From: Rhizobiaceae bacterium
GTDB lineage: Bacteria > Pseudomonadota > Alphaproteobacteria > Rhizobiales > Rhizobiaceae
DNA: 64,000 nucleotides
Reading direction: 5' to 3'
NCBI GenBank assembly: GCA_017643495.1
Contig: JAEPNK010000001.1
Coordinates: forward strand, 1,986,938 to 2,050,937
The position numbers and the translations under genes were made by a program. Numbering within the stretch: the first letter of the stretch is position 1; each line of letters opens with the position of its first letter. Below the pieces are notes generated by a model, which had not been told where the DNA came from, did not search any database, and saw only the letters and a program-made list of their open reading frames with translations. Below, piece after piece: positions 55,679-64,000 of the stretch.

Positions 55679-57817
55679 ATGGATCCTCTCATTTTGGTAA
55701 TAATTGCCGGACTTCTGTCCGTCATTTATGCCTTCTGGGCTGGCCGCTCCGTAATGAATGCGGATGCTGGTAACCAGCGCATGCAGGAAATCGCCAAATA
55801 CATTCAGGAAGGTGCGCAAGCTTATCTTACGCGCCAGTACATGACCATAGCCATTGTTGGTGTGGTCGTTTTCATTATCGCTTGGGTGCTTCTTGGTGCT
55901 GTAGCTGCAACCGGATTTGCAATCGGTGCAATCCTGTCAGGTGTTGCTGGCTTCATTGGCATGCTGGTTTCTGTCCGTGCCAATGTTCGCACCGCACAGG
56001 CCGCCTCGCAAAGTCTGGGTGCAGGGCTTGATGTTGCATTCAAGTCCGGAGCAATCACCGGCTTGTTGGTTGCAGGTCTCGCACTGCTCGGTGTTGCAGT
56101 CTATTATTATGTTCTCACAACGGGCATGGGATATGAAAACACCAGCCGCACCGTGATCGACGGTCTTGTTGCACTTGGCTTCGGGGCCTCTCTCATTTCG
56201 ATTTTTGCCCGTCTTGGCGGCGGTATCTTCACCAAGGGTGCTGACGTTGGCGGCGATCTTGTCGGTAAAGTTGAAGCTGGCATTCCCGAAGATGACCCAC
56301 GCAATCCTGCTACGATTGCGGACAATGTGGGGGACAATGTGGGTGACTGTGCCGGCATGGCAGCAGACCTGTTCGAGACCTACGCTGTGACTGTTGTTGC
56401 AACCATGGTTCTGGCTTCGATCTTCTTTGCGGGTGAAACAGCCAGCACATTGATGCTGTTGCCACTGGTAATCGGCGGCATCTGCGTCATTACCTCGATT
56501 GTCGGCACCTTCTTTGTGAAGCTTGGTTCTAACAATTCGATCATGGGTGCCCTTTACAAGGGATTCATCGCCTGTGCCGTGCTTTCTGCCGTTGCCCTCG
56601 CAGGCATTGTGTTCGGCTGGTTGGGCGGTAGCACTGCCTATGAGACCACAACGGGCACAAGCTTTACCGCTGCAGACCTTTTCTGGTGCATGCTGGTTGG
56701 ACTGATTGTTACCGGTCTCATTATCTGGGTGACGGAATATTATACCGGTGTTGACTATCGTCCGGTGCGCTCCATCAGCCAGGCATCGGTAACCGGTCAC
56801 GGCACAAACGTGATTCAGGGGCTTGCAGTTTCTCTTGAAGCTTGCGCAATTCCTGCAATCATCATTATTGCCGGTATCTTGATCACTTACTCACTGGCAG
56901 GCTTGTTCGGTATTGCGATCACGGTGACCGCCATGCTCGCACTTGCCGGTTTTGTTGTTGCCCTTGATGCCTTCGGCCCGGTAACGGACAACGCAGGCGG
57001 TATCGCGGAAATGGCAGAACTTCCATCAGAAGTACGTGACACAACCGATGCCCTTGATGCTGTCGGCAATACCACCAAGGCGGTAACCAAAGGCTATGCA
57101 ATCGGTTCTGCCGGTCTCGGTGCGCTGGTCCTTTTTGCTGCATATACGGAAGACCTGAAGTTCTTCTCACAAAATGCACAGGACGGTTCCGTATTCTTCG
57201 GAATCAATGCCGATACCCTGTTCAACCTTTCCAATCCGTATGTGGTTGCCGGTCTCCTGTTTGGTGGCCTTCTTCCATATCTCTTTGGCGGTCTTTCCAT
57301 GACCGCTGTGGGACGCGCGGGTGGCTCGATCGTTGAAGAGGTTCGTCGCCAGTTCAAGGCCGATCCCGGAATCATGAAAGGCACATCCAAGCCGGATTAT
57401 GCCAAGGCAGTGGACCTGCTTACCCGCTCGGCGATCAAGGAAATGATCGTACCGTCACTTTTGCCGGTATTGTCTCCAATCGTTGTTTTCTTCCTCGTAA
57501 AGGCAATTGCAACGCCGGCAGATGCGTTTGCAGCGTTGGGTGCGATGCTCCTCGGAGTGATTGTCACCGGCTTTTACGTTGCTGTATCCATGACCGCTGG
57601 CGGTGGTGCATGGGACAATGCCAAGAAAAGCTTTGAAGACGGCTTCGTCGACAAGGATGGTGTAAAGCACGAGAAGGGTTCGGAAGCACACAAGGCATCA
57701 GTCACCGGTGATACGGTAGGCGATCCGTACAAGGATACTGCTGGTCCTGCTGTTAATCCGATGATCAAGATCACGAATATTGTGGCACTGCTGCTTCTTG
57801 CAGTTCTTGCCCATTGA
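55679..57817 (+). CDS. hppA: Membrane-bound proton-pumping pyrophosphatase, K+-independent type
   Basis: A 712-residue integral membrane enzyme with about 16 helices that couples PPi hydrolysis to proton pumping. The substrate site includes [21 protein letters not shown] (cited in part) and [14 protein letters not shown], and late [19 protein letters not shown] motifs. K467 and T470 in [18 protein letters not shown] match the Lys/Thr signature of K+-independent H+-PPases, rather than Ala in K+-dependent ones. AAAGGGA precedes the ATG. Followed by two hairpins, the second a terminator. Confidence 0.96.
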   Translation: MDPLILVIIAGLLSVIYAFWAGRSVMNADAGNQRMQEIAKYIQEGAQAYLTRQYMTIAIVGVVVFIIAWVLLGAVAATGFAIGAILSGVAGFIGMLVSVRANVRTAQAASQSLGAGLDVAFKSGAITGLLVAGLALLGVAVYYYVLTTGMGYENTSRTVIDGLVALGFGASLISIFARLGGGIFTKGADVGGDLVGKVEAGIPEDDPRNPATIADNVGDNVGDCAGMAADLFETYAVTVVATMVLASIFFAGETASTLMLLPLVIGGICVITSIVGTFFVKLGSNNSIMGALYKGFIACAVLSAVALAGIVFGWLGGSTAYETTTGTSFTAADLFWCMLVGLIVTGLIIWVTEYYTGVDYRPVRSISQASVTGHGTNVIQGLAVSLEACAIPAIIIIAGILITYSLAGLFGIAITVTAMLALAGFVVALDAFGPVTDNAGGIAEMAELPSEVRDTTDALDAVGNTTKAVTKGYAIGSAGLGALVLFAAYTEDLKFFSQNAQDGSVFFGINADTLFNLSNPYVVAGLLFGGLLPYLFGGLSMTAVGRAGGSIVEEVRRQFKADPGIMKGTSKPDYAKAVDLLTRSAIKEMIVPSLLPVLSPIVVFFLVKAIATPADAFAALGAMLLGVIVTGFYVAVSMTAGGGAWDNAKKSFEDGFVDKDGVKHEKGSEAHKASVTGDTVGDPYKDTAGPAVNPMIKITNIVALLLLAVLAH

Positions 57818-57827
57818 TCAACTGATT

Positions 57828-57856
57828 ATTCCCCGGGCAACAGCTGACCGGGGAAT
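57828..57856. repeat. Hairpin between hppA and its terminator
   Basis: ATTCCCCGG (57828-57836) pairs with CCGGGGAAT (57848-57856) over an 11-base loop. It lies just after the hppA stop and has no T-run; it may protect the mRNA 3' end. Confidence 0.5.
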
Positions 57857-57867
57857 GGCTAAAAAAA

Positions 57868-57897
57868 GAAAACCCGCGGCTATGCCGCGGGTTTTTA
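57868..57897 (+). terminator. Rho-independent terminator of hppA (likely bidirectional)
   Basis: AACCCGCGGC (57871-57880) pairs with GCCGCGGGTT (57884-57893) over a TAT loop, with an A-run on the left and TTTTT/ATTTT on the right. Both strands carry T-runs after the stem, so it may also end bamE transcription from the other side. Confidence 0.92.
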
Positions 57898-57950
57898 TTT
57901 TCAATAACACATACAGTTTTGATCGTAAGCTGTCGGTACAGGGTGTCCCG

Positions 57951-58481
57951 TCAGTTTGGAACGCCCGGAGCGCTCGGAGCGCCTGTACTGCGTTGGGTAC
58001 CCTGAAGCACGGTGGCAGGGCTGGCCTTGCCTGTGAGGATTTGACGAAGGAATGTGAAGTCTTTGCCGGTGGTTGGTGTTGTTCTTGAGATGAAGTCAAA
58101 CACCTTGCCATCCTTCAGGCCAAAATCAGCAATACGGCTAACCTGTTTGTTTTCGTCAAAGTAGACAGAAAGGACGCGCTGATCGATCAGTGTCATGCGC
58201 TGAAATTCATATCTCTTTGCCCGCTTCTGGGAGATGTAGTAGAAAACTTCGGTGTCGAACTGTCCCGTAGTGGACGGAGATCCAAGAGCAAGCAGAACCT
58301 GTTCCTGGCTTGACCCGACCGGAATGAGGTCTAGTTGGTCCTGGGTAATTTGCGGGCCATTGTTGAAAACCCGCTGCTGAACACACCCTGTAACCAATGG
58401 AAGGGATATGAGTGCTGCGCCCAGCGCCCGGACATATTTACCTTTAGTGCTGGATTTTTTGGCCGTCATATCGAATTTCAT
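57951..58481 (-). CDS. bamE: Outer membrane protein assembly factor BamE (SmpA/OmlA)
   Basis: A 176-residue lipoprotein of the BAM complex. The lipobox LVTGC (Cys33) follows a hydrophobic segment; the SmpA/OmlA domain (about 50-130) includes LIPVGSSQEQVLLALGSPSTT and YFDENKQVSRIADFGLKDG. The C-terminus extends beyond the domain with a Thr/Gly-rich tail. Starts at 58481 or at the ATG at 58469. It is divergent from the CBP3-like gene. Confidence 0.92.
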   Translation of the reverse strand: MKFDMTAKKSSTKGKYVRALGAALISLPLVTGCVQQRVFNNGPQITQDQLDLIPVGSSQEQVLLALGSPSTTGQFDTEVFYYISQKRAKRYEFQRMTLIDQRVLSVYFDENKQVSRIADFGLKDGKVFDFISRTTPTTGKDFTFLRQILTGKASPATVLQGTQRSTGAPSAPGVPN

Positions 58482-58624
58482 ACTCTGTAATCTCGAAATT
58501 GTATCGAATTGCCTATATCAGTCAGGTCATAGATTCAACCAGTAAGCTCGGCAGATTGTTGTTCTGCCTTCATTATGGGCAGAACACCCTGTTTATCCGT
58601 CTAACCCTTTAGTTGCTGTAATAC

Positions 58625-59155
58625 ATGATTAACAGACTTTTCAAACGAAAGCCGACAGTCGGAACCCCGCACCAGATTTATGGCGGACTTATGACACATG
58701 CGCGAAACCGGGTGTTCTATGAGCATTTTGGCGTTCCCGATTCTGTGATGGGGCGTTTCGATATGCTCGCCATGCATGTCTATATGCTAACCAGGAGACT
58801 GGCCCAGGAGGATAAGCCGGTGGCAAGAGAGCTCAGCCAGGATGTGTTTGACCTGTTTGTCGAAGATATCGAGCGGGCGCTGCGCCAGATCGGCATCGGA
58901 GACACCACGGTTCCAAAACGCAAGAAGCGGCTGGTTCACAGTTTTTATGCACAGATCGAGGATTTTGACCCTCTACTTGAAACCTCTGACAAGTCGGAAC
59001 TCGCAAACAGTGTCGCCCGGCGATATTTTCAAGATGCAGAAAATGGAAATCCTTCCGCATTGGCAAATTACATGATTGAAACGGCCAACCATCTGGACCA
59101 GATACCCTTGGACAAGTTTCTGGCGGGCAAATCAGACTGGCTGGCACCAAAATGA
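58625..59155 (+). CDS. Ubiquinol-cytochrome c chaperone (CBP3-like)
   Basis: A 176-residue protein of the family of mitochondrial CBP3/UQCC1, needed for cytochrome bc1 assembly. YGGLMTHARNRVFYEHFGVPD, YMLTRRLAQEDKPVARELSQD and the closing DKFLAGKSDWLAP match. Its stop overlaps the YceD gene's ATG by four bases (ATGA). The pair bamE / CBP3 / YceD / plsX is typical of Rhizobiales. Confidence 0.9.
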   Translation: MINRLFKRKPTVGTPHQIYGGLMTHARNRVFYEHFGVPDSVMGRFDMLAMHVYMLTRRLAQEDKPVARELSQDVFDLFVEDIERALRQIGIGDTTVPKRKKRLVHSFYAQIEDFDPLLETSDKSELANSVARRYFQDAENGNPSALANYMIETANHLDQIPLDKFLAGKSDWLAPK

Positions 59156-59733
59156 ATGATACGCAAAAACCATCTGGAAAATTCCCTGTATTCTGGGTCG
59201 ATCTGAACCGGGTTTCATCCTCTGGTGAAACTGTGCAAATGATCGCTGACAAGAATGCGCTGGAAGTCTTGGCAGGATTGGCGCCGGTGGAAAGGTTTGA
59301 TTCTATTAATGCAGGCCTGCATGTATCTCGTTGGAGTAACAAGGGAATTCTTGTGCAGGGAAGTGTTCAGTCTGGTTTCAGTCAGATGTGTGTCGCGACG
59401 CTGGAGCCATTTGACAATTCACTGAAAGTCGATTTGAGACGTACATTCGTCCCTGAAAGCGAGGGGCGCAGGTTCTCACCCGTGATTGACGATGGCGAAA
59501 TTGTACTCGATCCGGAAGATGATGACTTGCCAGACATTGTATCGGGCGGCAAAGTGAACCTTTGGGATGTGGTGCTTGAGGAGCTCAACCTGGAAATTGA
59601 TCCGTATCCACGTTCTCCAGGGGCAGGGGACATAGTCGTTGCAGAAGGTGAACAGCCCGAAAAAGAAGCCACTCACAGACCCTTTGAGGGGCTTGAAGGG
59701 TTATTAACCGAAAAAAAGCCGGGAAACGGATGA
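59152..59733 (+). CDS. YceD/DUF177 family protein
   Basis: A 193-residue protein with the DUF177 core: LEPFDNSLKVDLRRTFVPE and DIVSGGKVNLWDVVLEELNLEIDPYPRSPG (cited in part). Members may bind rRNA and precede rpmF/plsX in many genomes. Here plsX follows by 59 bases without rpmF between. Coupled to the CBP3-like gene. Confidence 0.88.
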   Translation: MNDTQKPSGKFPVFWVDLNRVSSSGETVQMIADKNALEVLAGLAPVERFDSINAGLHVSRWSNKGILVQGSVQSGFSQMCVATLEPFDNSLKVDLRRTFVPESEGRRFSPVIDDGEIVLDPEDDDLPDIVSGGKVNLWDVVLEELNLEIDPYPRSPGAGDIVVAEGEQPEKEATHRPFEGLEGLLTEKKPGNG

Positions 59734-59792
59734 ATATTGACGCTGGGTTTGCTAACACGTCCACACAAGTTTTTACGATCCGTTGTATCTGA

Positions 59793-60845
59793 ATGAATCA
59801 TCAATTGACCATTTCCCTTGACGCTATGGGTGGCGATCACGGGCCGGAAACCGTGATCGGCGGAGCAAACATTGTTCTGGATCGCAAACCGGACCTGAAG
59901 TTCGTGATATACGGCGAACAGGCTGTAGTAGGGCCGGTTCTTGATGCCTATCCAAGGGTCAGGGATGCTTCGGTGTTTCATGACTGCGAGATTTCCATTT
60001 CCATGGAAGACAAGCCAAGCCAGGCCCTGCGACGCGGACGTTACAAATCCGGCATGTGGCGGGCAATCGAGGCAGTGAAGAATGGCGAGGCAAATGTTTG
60101 TATCTCGGCGGGCAATACAGGCGCTCTCATGGCCATGTCAAAGTTCTGCCTGCGTACCCAATCGGGGATAACACGGCCCGCAATGGCAGCCATATGGCCC
60201 ACCATGACCGGTGAGAGTATTGTTCTTGATGTTGGCGCAAACGTTGGTGCAGACGCTGACCAACTGGTTGAGTATTCCGTCATGGGATCGGCCATGGCGC
60301 GTGCATTGTTCGATTTCGACAGGCCCAGTATTGGTTTGCTCAATATCGGCGTGGAAGAGGTCAAGGGAGTCGAATCGGTAAGAGAGGCCGGAGCCCTACT
60401 CAGGGAAGCAAAACTGGAGACAATGAATTATCACGGTTTTGTCGAGGGTGATGATCTGGGCAAGGGGACGGTTGATGTGGTGGTTACCGAAGGCTTTGCT
60501 GGTAACATTGCGCTGAAAACCGCCGAAGGAACCGCTAAACAGATAGGTGAATATCTGAGGGCGGCCATGAGCCGGACGATTTTGGCGAAGGCAGGTTTTA
60601 TCCTTGCCAAAGGCGCTTTTGATCGTCTTAGGGAGAAAATGGACCCCCGAAAAGTCAATGGCGCTGTTCTGTTGGGATTGAACGGTGTTGTAATCAAAAG
60701 TCATGGCGGCACTGACGCTGAAGGGTTCGCCGCTGCAATTGAACTTGGCCATGACATGGTGGCAAATCACCTGATGTCGAAAATCGAGAAGGACATTGAA
60801 AACTTCTCCGAGATCCGGATCAGGCTGGAAAAGCATGCTGGCTAG
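59793..60845 (+). CDS. plsX: Phosphate acyltransferase PlsX
   Basis: A 350-residue enzyme that makes acyl-phosphate from acyl-ACP for phospholipid synthesis. Landmarks: [54 protein letters not shown] and [20 protein letters not shown]. The normal length. fabH follows by 26 bases. Confidence 0.96.
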   Translation: MNHQLTISLDAMGGDHGPETVIGGANIVLDRKPDLKFVIYGEQAVVGPVLDAYPRVRDASVFHDCEISISMEDKPSQALRRGRYKSGMWRAIEAVKNGEANVCISAGNTGALMAMSKFCLRTQSGITRPAMAAIWPTMTGESIVLDVGANVGADADQLVEYSVMGSAMARALFDFDRPSIGLLNIGVEEVKGVESVREAGALLREAKLETMNYHGFVEGDDLGKGTVDVVVTEGFAGNIALKTAEGTAKQIGEYLRAAMSRTILAKAGFILAKGAFDRLREKMDPRKVNGAVLLGLNGVVIKSHGGTDAEGFAAAIELGHDMVANHLMSKIEKDIENFSEIRIRLEKHAG

Positions 60846-60871
60846 TTACCGCGTGGAGCGAGATACTTGAA

Positions 60872-61843
60872 ATGATACGATCAGTTATAACCGGTTGCGG
60901 GTCTTACCTGCCCGCAAAAGCAATGTCGAATGCAGAGTTTGAGGAGCGTATTGATACGTCTGACGAATGGATCGTTCAAAGAACCGGTATCCGTCAAAGA
61001 CATATCGCTGCGGAAGGTGAAACAACGGCAGATCTTGCCGAAAATGCTGCACGTGCGGCAATGAAGTCGGCCGGGATCAGTGCAGCAGACCTTGACCTTA
61101 TTGTCTTGGCGACCTCGACGCCCAACAATACGTTTCCTGCAACTGCGGTTGAGGTGCAACACAGGTTGGGAATGGATCATGGCGCTGCATTTGACATGCA
61201 AGCCGTCTGTTCAGGGTTCGTTTTTGCCCTGACTACCGCAGACCAGTTTATCCGTACCGGCCAGGCAAAACGTATTCTCGTGATAGGCGCCGAAACTTTC
61301 TCGCGCATACTCGATTGGGAAGATCGCACAACGTGTGTGCTCTTTGGTGATGGTGCCGGCGCTCTGGTTGTTGAGGCAGCCGATAGCGAAGGAAATGTGG
61401 AGGAACGGGGAATTCTGACCACACATTTGCGCTCGGATGGTTCTCATAAGGAAAAGCTTTATGTTGACGGTGGCCCGTCCAGCACAAGGACTGTCGGTTA
61501 CTTGCGCATGGAGGGCAAGGAAGTGTTCCGCCATGCGGTGGGCATGATCACGGATGTGATTACAGCCGCTTACGAAGCAACTGGCCTGTCTTCAGATGAT
61601 ATTGACTGGTTCGTACCGCATCAGGCCAACAAGCGTATTATTGACGGATCGGCAAAGAAACTTGGAATTGCACCGGAGAAGGTTGTTACGACGGTGGACA
61701 TGCATGGCAACACCTCGGCTGCCTCCATACCGCTGGCACTTGATGTGGCAGTAAAGGATGGGCGGATACAAAAAGGTGACCTTGTTCTGCTTGAAGCCAT
61801 GGGTGGAGGCTTCACCTGGGGTTCAATCCTGTTGAGGTGGTAG
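60872..61843 (+). CDS. fabH: 3-oxoacyl-[ACP] synthase III
   Basis: A 323-residue condensing enzyme starting fatty-acid synthesis from acetyl-CoA and malonyl-ACP. The catalytic triad is visible: Cys in [10 protein letters not shown] (about residue 113), His in [10 protein letters not shown] (about 250) and Asn in MHGNTSAAS (about 280); the C-terminal [13 protein letters not shown] is typical. plsX-fabH-ihfA-MerR is the standard alphaproteobacterial order. Confidence 0.97.
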   Translation: MIRSVITGCGSYLPAKAMSNAEFEERIDTSDEWIVQRTGIRQRHIAAEGETTADLAENAARAAMKSAGISAADLDLIVLATSTPNNTFPATAVEVQHRLGMDHGAAFDMQAVCSGFVFALTTADQFIRTGQAKRILVIGAETFSRILDWEDRTTCVLFGDGAGALVVEAADSEGNVEERGILTTHLRSDGSHKEKLYVDGGPSSTRTVGYLRMEGKEVFRHAVGMITDVITAAYEATGLSSDDIDWFVPHQANKRIIDGSAKKLGIAPEKVVTTVDMHGNTSAASIPLALDVAVKDGRIQKGDLVLLEAMGGGFTWGSILLRW

Positions 61844-62019
61844 TGAGCCCGGTGCCGGTTTGCCTTTAGGTGAAACGCTGAAAAACGATTTCTTCTGCCT
61901 GCCCTTGTTAGGCGACTTTTTTTGCCTTAAACTTTGAAATCTCATGCAATAACTATTTCAGTCTGCAATTTCAGTTGTTTCACAATCATCATCATTTTAA
62001 AAAGCAAACGGTAAGATAA

Positions 62020-62325
62020 ATGGCCCAAGAGACTATTACCCGTAGTGATCTCAGTGAAGCTGTATATCAGAAAATTGGATTGTCTCGTGTTGAATCTGCA
62101 GAACTTGTCGAAACGGTACTGCAACTTATCAGTGACCGCATCGTGGATGGCGAGCCGGTAAAACTCTCCTCTTTTGGTTCTTTTGTTGTACGCAGCAAGA
62201 ATGAGCGCATCGGCCGCAATCCCAAGACCGGCGAAGAAGTGCCGATTACACCGCGTCGCGTCATGGTGTTCAAACCGTCAAATATTCTCAAGCAGGCTGT
62301 CCTGGATGGGCACAAGAAGTCCTGA
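62020..62325 (+). CDS. ihfA: Integration host factor subunit alpha
   Basis: A 101-residue DNA-bending protein of the HU/IHF family. [19 protein letters not shown] near the start, [20 protein letters not shown] and the DNA-inserting arm [20 protein letters not shown] are IHF-alpha-like. It forms a heterodimer with IHF-beta. 175 bases of AT-rich sequence precede it; a MerR gene follows. Confidence 0.95.
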   Translation: MAQETITRSDLSEAVYQKIGLSRVESAELVETVLQLISDRIVDGEPVKLSSFGSFVVRSKNERIGRNPKTGEEVPITPRRVMVFKPSNILKQAVLDGHKKS

Positions 62326-62403
62326 ATATCGGTTGACCGGTTCCGCTGGTTTTGTCTTTTCCCACAACTCGTGTGAACGCGGATTGGTTTTTCTGGAAGA
62401 ATC

Positions 62404-62958
62404 GTGTCGTATGGCTCCATGAGCAAAGGCCCGGATGCATTTCGTACAATCAGTGAGGTTGCTGAGGAACTCGACCTTCCGCAGCACGTCCTGCGTTTTT
62501 GGGAAACCCGGTTCAGCCAGATCAATCCCATGAAGCGTGGCGGCGGCCGACGTTATTACCGGCCTGAAGATGTTGAACTTCTGGGAAACATCAAGGCTCT
62601 CCTGTACAAGGAAGGCTATACCATTCGCGGTGTTCAGAAACTGCTTAAGGAGCAGGCAGCGGACAAGCGCCTGGCTGACGGACCAGAACCGGCCCGGCCT
62701 GAGTTGCCGGAAGAGGAGGACCCGGAAACTGCGGTTTCGGGTAAAATGACTCCGGCTGTTGATGTCGCGGAGTTTTCCCGTCAGCAATCGGGAAAAAAGG
62801 GAAAATCCATTCTGAACCGTCTCAGCGGAATTGTCATGTCGGAAGATGAACACGGCGCAGGCGTTTCAATTGATGCAGAAGACCTCAAACATCTCAAAAG
62901 CACATTGCATGAATTGCTGGAATGCAAACGCCTGCTCGATCAGACCAGACAGGATTGA
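62404..62958 (+). CDS. MerR-family transcriptional regulator
   Basis: A 184-residue regulator: an N-terminal MerR helix-turn-helix ([25 protein letters not shown], cited in part; wing [17 protein letters not shown]), then a charged linker and a short C-terminal helical region without effector-binding cysteines. This MerR is conserved downstream of ihfA in alphaproteobacteria. A GTG at 62404 has GGAAG seven bases upstream; an ATG at 62419 is the alternative. Confidence 0.9.
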   Translation: MSYGSMSKGPDAFRTISEVAEELDLPQHVLRFWETRFSQINPMKRGGGRRYYRPEDVELLGNIKALLYKEGYTIRGVQKLLKEQAADKRLADGPEPARPELPEEEDPETAVSGKMTPAVDVAEFSRQQSGKKGKSILNRLSGIVMSEDEHGAGVSIDAEDLKHLKSTLHELLECKRLLDQTRQD

Positions 62959-63048
62959 ACAAGTTCTGTTCCATCATCCCTTTGGTGGCTGAATGCGTGT
63001 CGGAATTTCAGGGAATATACCGATATGGGGCATGCGGGTGGTTATTGG

Positions 63049-63122
63049 CGATCCCGGGAGGATTCGAACCCCCGACCTACTGATTAGAAGTCAGTTGCTC
63101 TATCCAGCTGAGCTACGGGACC
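63049..63122 (-). tRNA. tRNA-Arg (anticodon TCT)
   Basis: Read on the minus strand, GGTCCCG pairs with CGGGATC for the acceptor stem, GCTC/GAGC forms the D stem, ACTGA/TCAGT the anticodon stem with loop CTTCTAA, and GTTCGAAT is in the T arm. The anticodon is TCT. It is 74 nt without the CCA end. Confidence 0.97.
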
Positions 63123-63182
63123 CCAATAGCACGTCTATAACTGAAAGAAGGATTCTTGCAACCGGAAAGCGCCATGGTGGCG

Positions 63183-63488
63183 TCAATGGGTCCAGGGCAA
63201 AGACCGGTTTGAACTGAAATTCTCGGCGTAGGACATGACCCGGCGTTTGGCTTTCTGCGGTTGTTGTACAGCTGCTGCAATTCCGTTTCTGGCTGCGTAG
63301 GTTTGCGCAGCTTCCAGGGAATCGAATTCAAGCCTGATTTGCGATTTCATGTCGGACGAAGACGTGTAACCCATCAGTGGGTCGATTTCTCGCGGCGTTT
63401 CCGGTTCAAATTCCAGAATCCAGCGATCCGTTTTTGCTTTTCCGGACTGCATTGCAGTTTTGGCTGGTTTGTAAATGCGCGCTGACAT
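63183..63488 (-). CDS. NADH dehydrogenase accessory subunit (NDUFS4-like, ETC complex I)
   Basis: A 101-residue protein of the Complex I NDUFS4/21-kDa family, present in alphaproteobacteria and mitochondria. It begins SARIYKPAKTAMQSGKA, then WILEFEPETPREIDPLMGYTSSSD and closes AKRRVMSYAENFSSNR. It acts in assembly or stability of NADH:quinone oxidoreductase. Flanked by two tRNA genes on the same strand. Confidence 0.94.
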   Translation of the reverse strand: MSARIYKPAKTAMQSGKAKTDRWILEFEPETPREIDPLMGYTSSSDMKSQIRLEFDSLEAAQTYAARNGIAAAVQQPQKAKRRVMSYAENFSSNRSLPWTH

Positions 63489-63656
63489 CTCAATTTCCGC
63501 AAAAAATTAAGGACAAGTCCCATCTCATTACAAGCTGTTACATTGGCTTGTAAAGGCCGACTGTTCTTTGTGATGTTTTCAGGAAACATCTGTCGCCGCT
63601 ACCCGGGACTTCCGGACATTCGTTTTGATCAGGAAAGGTTGTATTTGGGAAAATGG

Positions 63657-63730
<74 letters not shown>

Positions 63731-63855
63731 ACTTGCTGGCTAGCGGATGAACTACACTGGCAGGATATTTCCTGCAAGGGTGAATTTCACCTTGTGGCAA
63801 TAAAATTGTTTCAATCCGCCAATTTGGACTAGTCGAGTGAACTTGCCGACACAGA

Positions 63856-63888
63856 AACCCCGCTTCGCATTGAAGCGGGGTTCTTTTT
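63856..63888 (+). terminator. Rho-independent terminator near right end
   Basis: AACCCCGCTTC (63856-63866) pairs with GAAGCGGGGTT (63872-63882) across GCATT, followed by CTTTTT. It points to the plus strand, though no plus-strand gene is visible upstream; it may equally end the minus-strand gene that enters from the right. Confidence 0.8.
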
Positions 63889-63917
63889 GCCGGTCACAAG
63901 GGGCGGCATGACCGGCA
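63888..63917. repeat. Hairpin with TGCCGGTCA / TGACCGGCA arms
   Basis: TGCCGGTCA (63888-63896) and TGACCGGCA (63909-63917) form a nine-bp inverted repeat with a 12-base spacer, between the terminator and the stop of the right-end gene. Probably part of that gene's 3' end. Confidence 0.5.
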
Positions 63918-63930
63918 TTATCCGTTTTCC

Positions 63931-63999
63931 CTAGTTGTATGGGGAATTGCAGTAGCGTCGCGGTCCGCTATACGGCTGGTATGTATCGGAGCGCACGTC
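63931..63999 (-). CDS. C-terminal end of an unidentified protein (partial)
   Basis: Reading the minus strand from 63999, an open frame of 22 residues ends at a TAG at 63931-63933. The tail is rich in Tyr, Pro and Arg and ends CNSPYN. The downstream hairpin and terminator support a real gene end here. No family can be named from this piece. Confidence 0.4.
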   Translation of the reverse strand, partial: DVRSDTYQPYSGPRRYCNSPYN

Positions 64000-64000
64000 G

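Noticed and set aside
55937..56800. 287-residue minus-strand frame opposite hppA
   Set aside because: Full overlap with the H+-pyrophosphatase gene; the translation is Asn/His/Cys rich without hydrophobic or domain pattern.
61905..61937. Rho-independent terminator after fabH
   Set aside because: AGGC...GCCT around a T-run gives only a four-base stem with the T-run in the loop; not a credible terminator.

Overview
The window is a stretch of alphaproteobacterial chromosome, most probably order Hyphomicrobiales (Rhizobiales). The evidence is gene content and order: purN-purM / AI-2E-type permease / hdaA / ppk / ppx / rnd / aspS; a DUF6163-like gene beside an LdtR-type MarR regulator and an L,D-transpeptidase; glyA-nrdR-rib genes-nusB-thiL; bamE / CBP3-like chaperone / YceD / plsX / fabH / ihfA / MerR; a leucyl/arginyl-tRNA-protein transferase; and an NDUFS4-like Complex I subunit. 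There are no rRNA genes, transposases, prophage genes or CRISPR arrays. Genes are dense and mostly housekeeping, and no intergenic gap exceeds 300 bases.

Layout. 0-1.4 kb: end of an unknown gene, a methyltransferase and a small membrane protein. 1.4-12 kb: an ABC-F ATPase, ndk, a BA14K-like secreted protein, an SLC13/TrkA-C transporter, and a long minus-strand run (antiporter, SDR reductase, fosX-like gene, uvrC, pgsA, moaD, moaE). 12-25 kb: a secreted GH25 lysozyme, a small Cys-containing secreted protein, purine genes, HdaA, polyphosphate metabolism (ppk/ppx), RNase D, AspRS and an EF-hand protein. 25.2-31 kb: the one clearly accessory-looking block, with a flavoprotein and an ArgE-like M20 hydrolase on the plus strand facing a minus-strand run of Rieske oxygenase, RidA, DUF1028 protein and a LysR regulator. 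31-46.7 kb: a large secreted protein of unknown function, an esterase, LemA/DUF2207, parC, GST, a DMT permease, bpt, cytochrome P460, an RDD protein, hemB and the ldtR/ldtP cell-wall module. 46.8-55.5 kb: glyA, nrdR, two tandem Lin0512-family paralogues, ribD, ribE, a lipoprotein hydrolase, ribH, nusB, thiL and an MFS permease. 55.5-64 kb: a K+-independent-type membrane pyrophosphatase, bamE, the CBP3-like/YceD/plsX/fabH/ihfA/MerR set, tRNA-Arg(TCT), an NDUFS4-like gene, tRNA-Pro(TGG) and the end of a further minus-strand gene.

How the genes work together. The window supplies parts of riboflavin, thiamine-PP, purine, heme, phospholipid and fatty-acid synthesis, molybdopterin synthase, polyphosphate/pyrophosphate energetics, replication control and envelope maintenance. 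The most promising place for undescribed biology is the 25.2-31 kb block. Its Rieske oxygenase carries Glu rather than Asp at the bridging position, as in the quaternary-amine oxygenases (CntA type), and sits with RidA, DUF1028 and M20 hydrolase genes. I propose, as inference only, a catabolic route for an N-methylated or N-acylated amine. Other second-look items are the tandem Lin0512 genes coupled to nrdR, an MFS gene that seems to need a CTG start, a 28-bp perfect palindrome upstream of glyA, and a hydrolase lipoprotein inside the riboflavin cluster. All calls come from reading the sequence; no database search was run.
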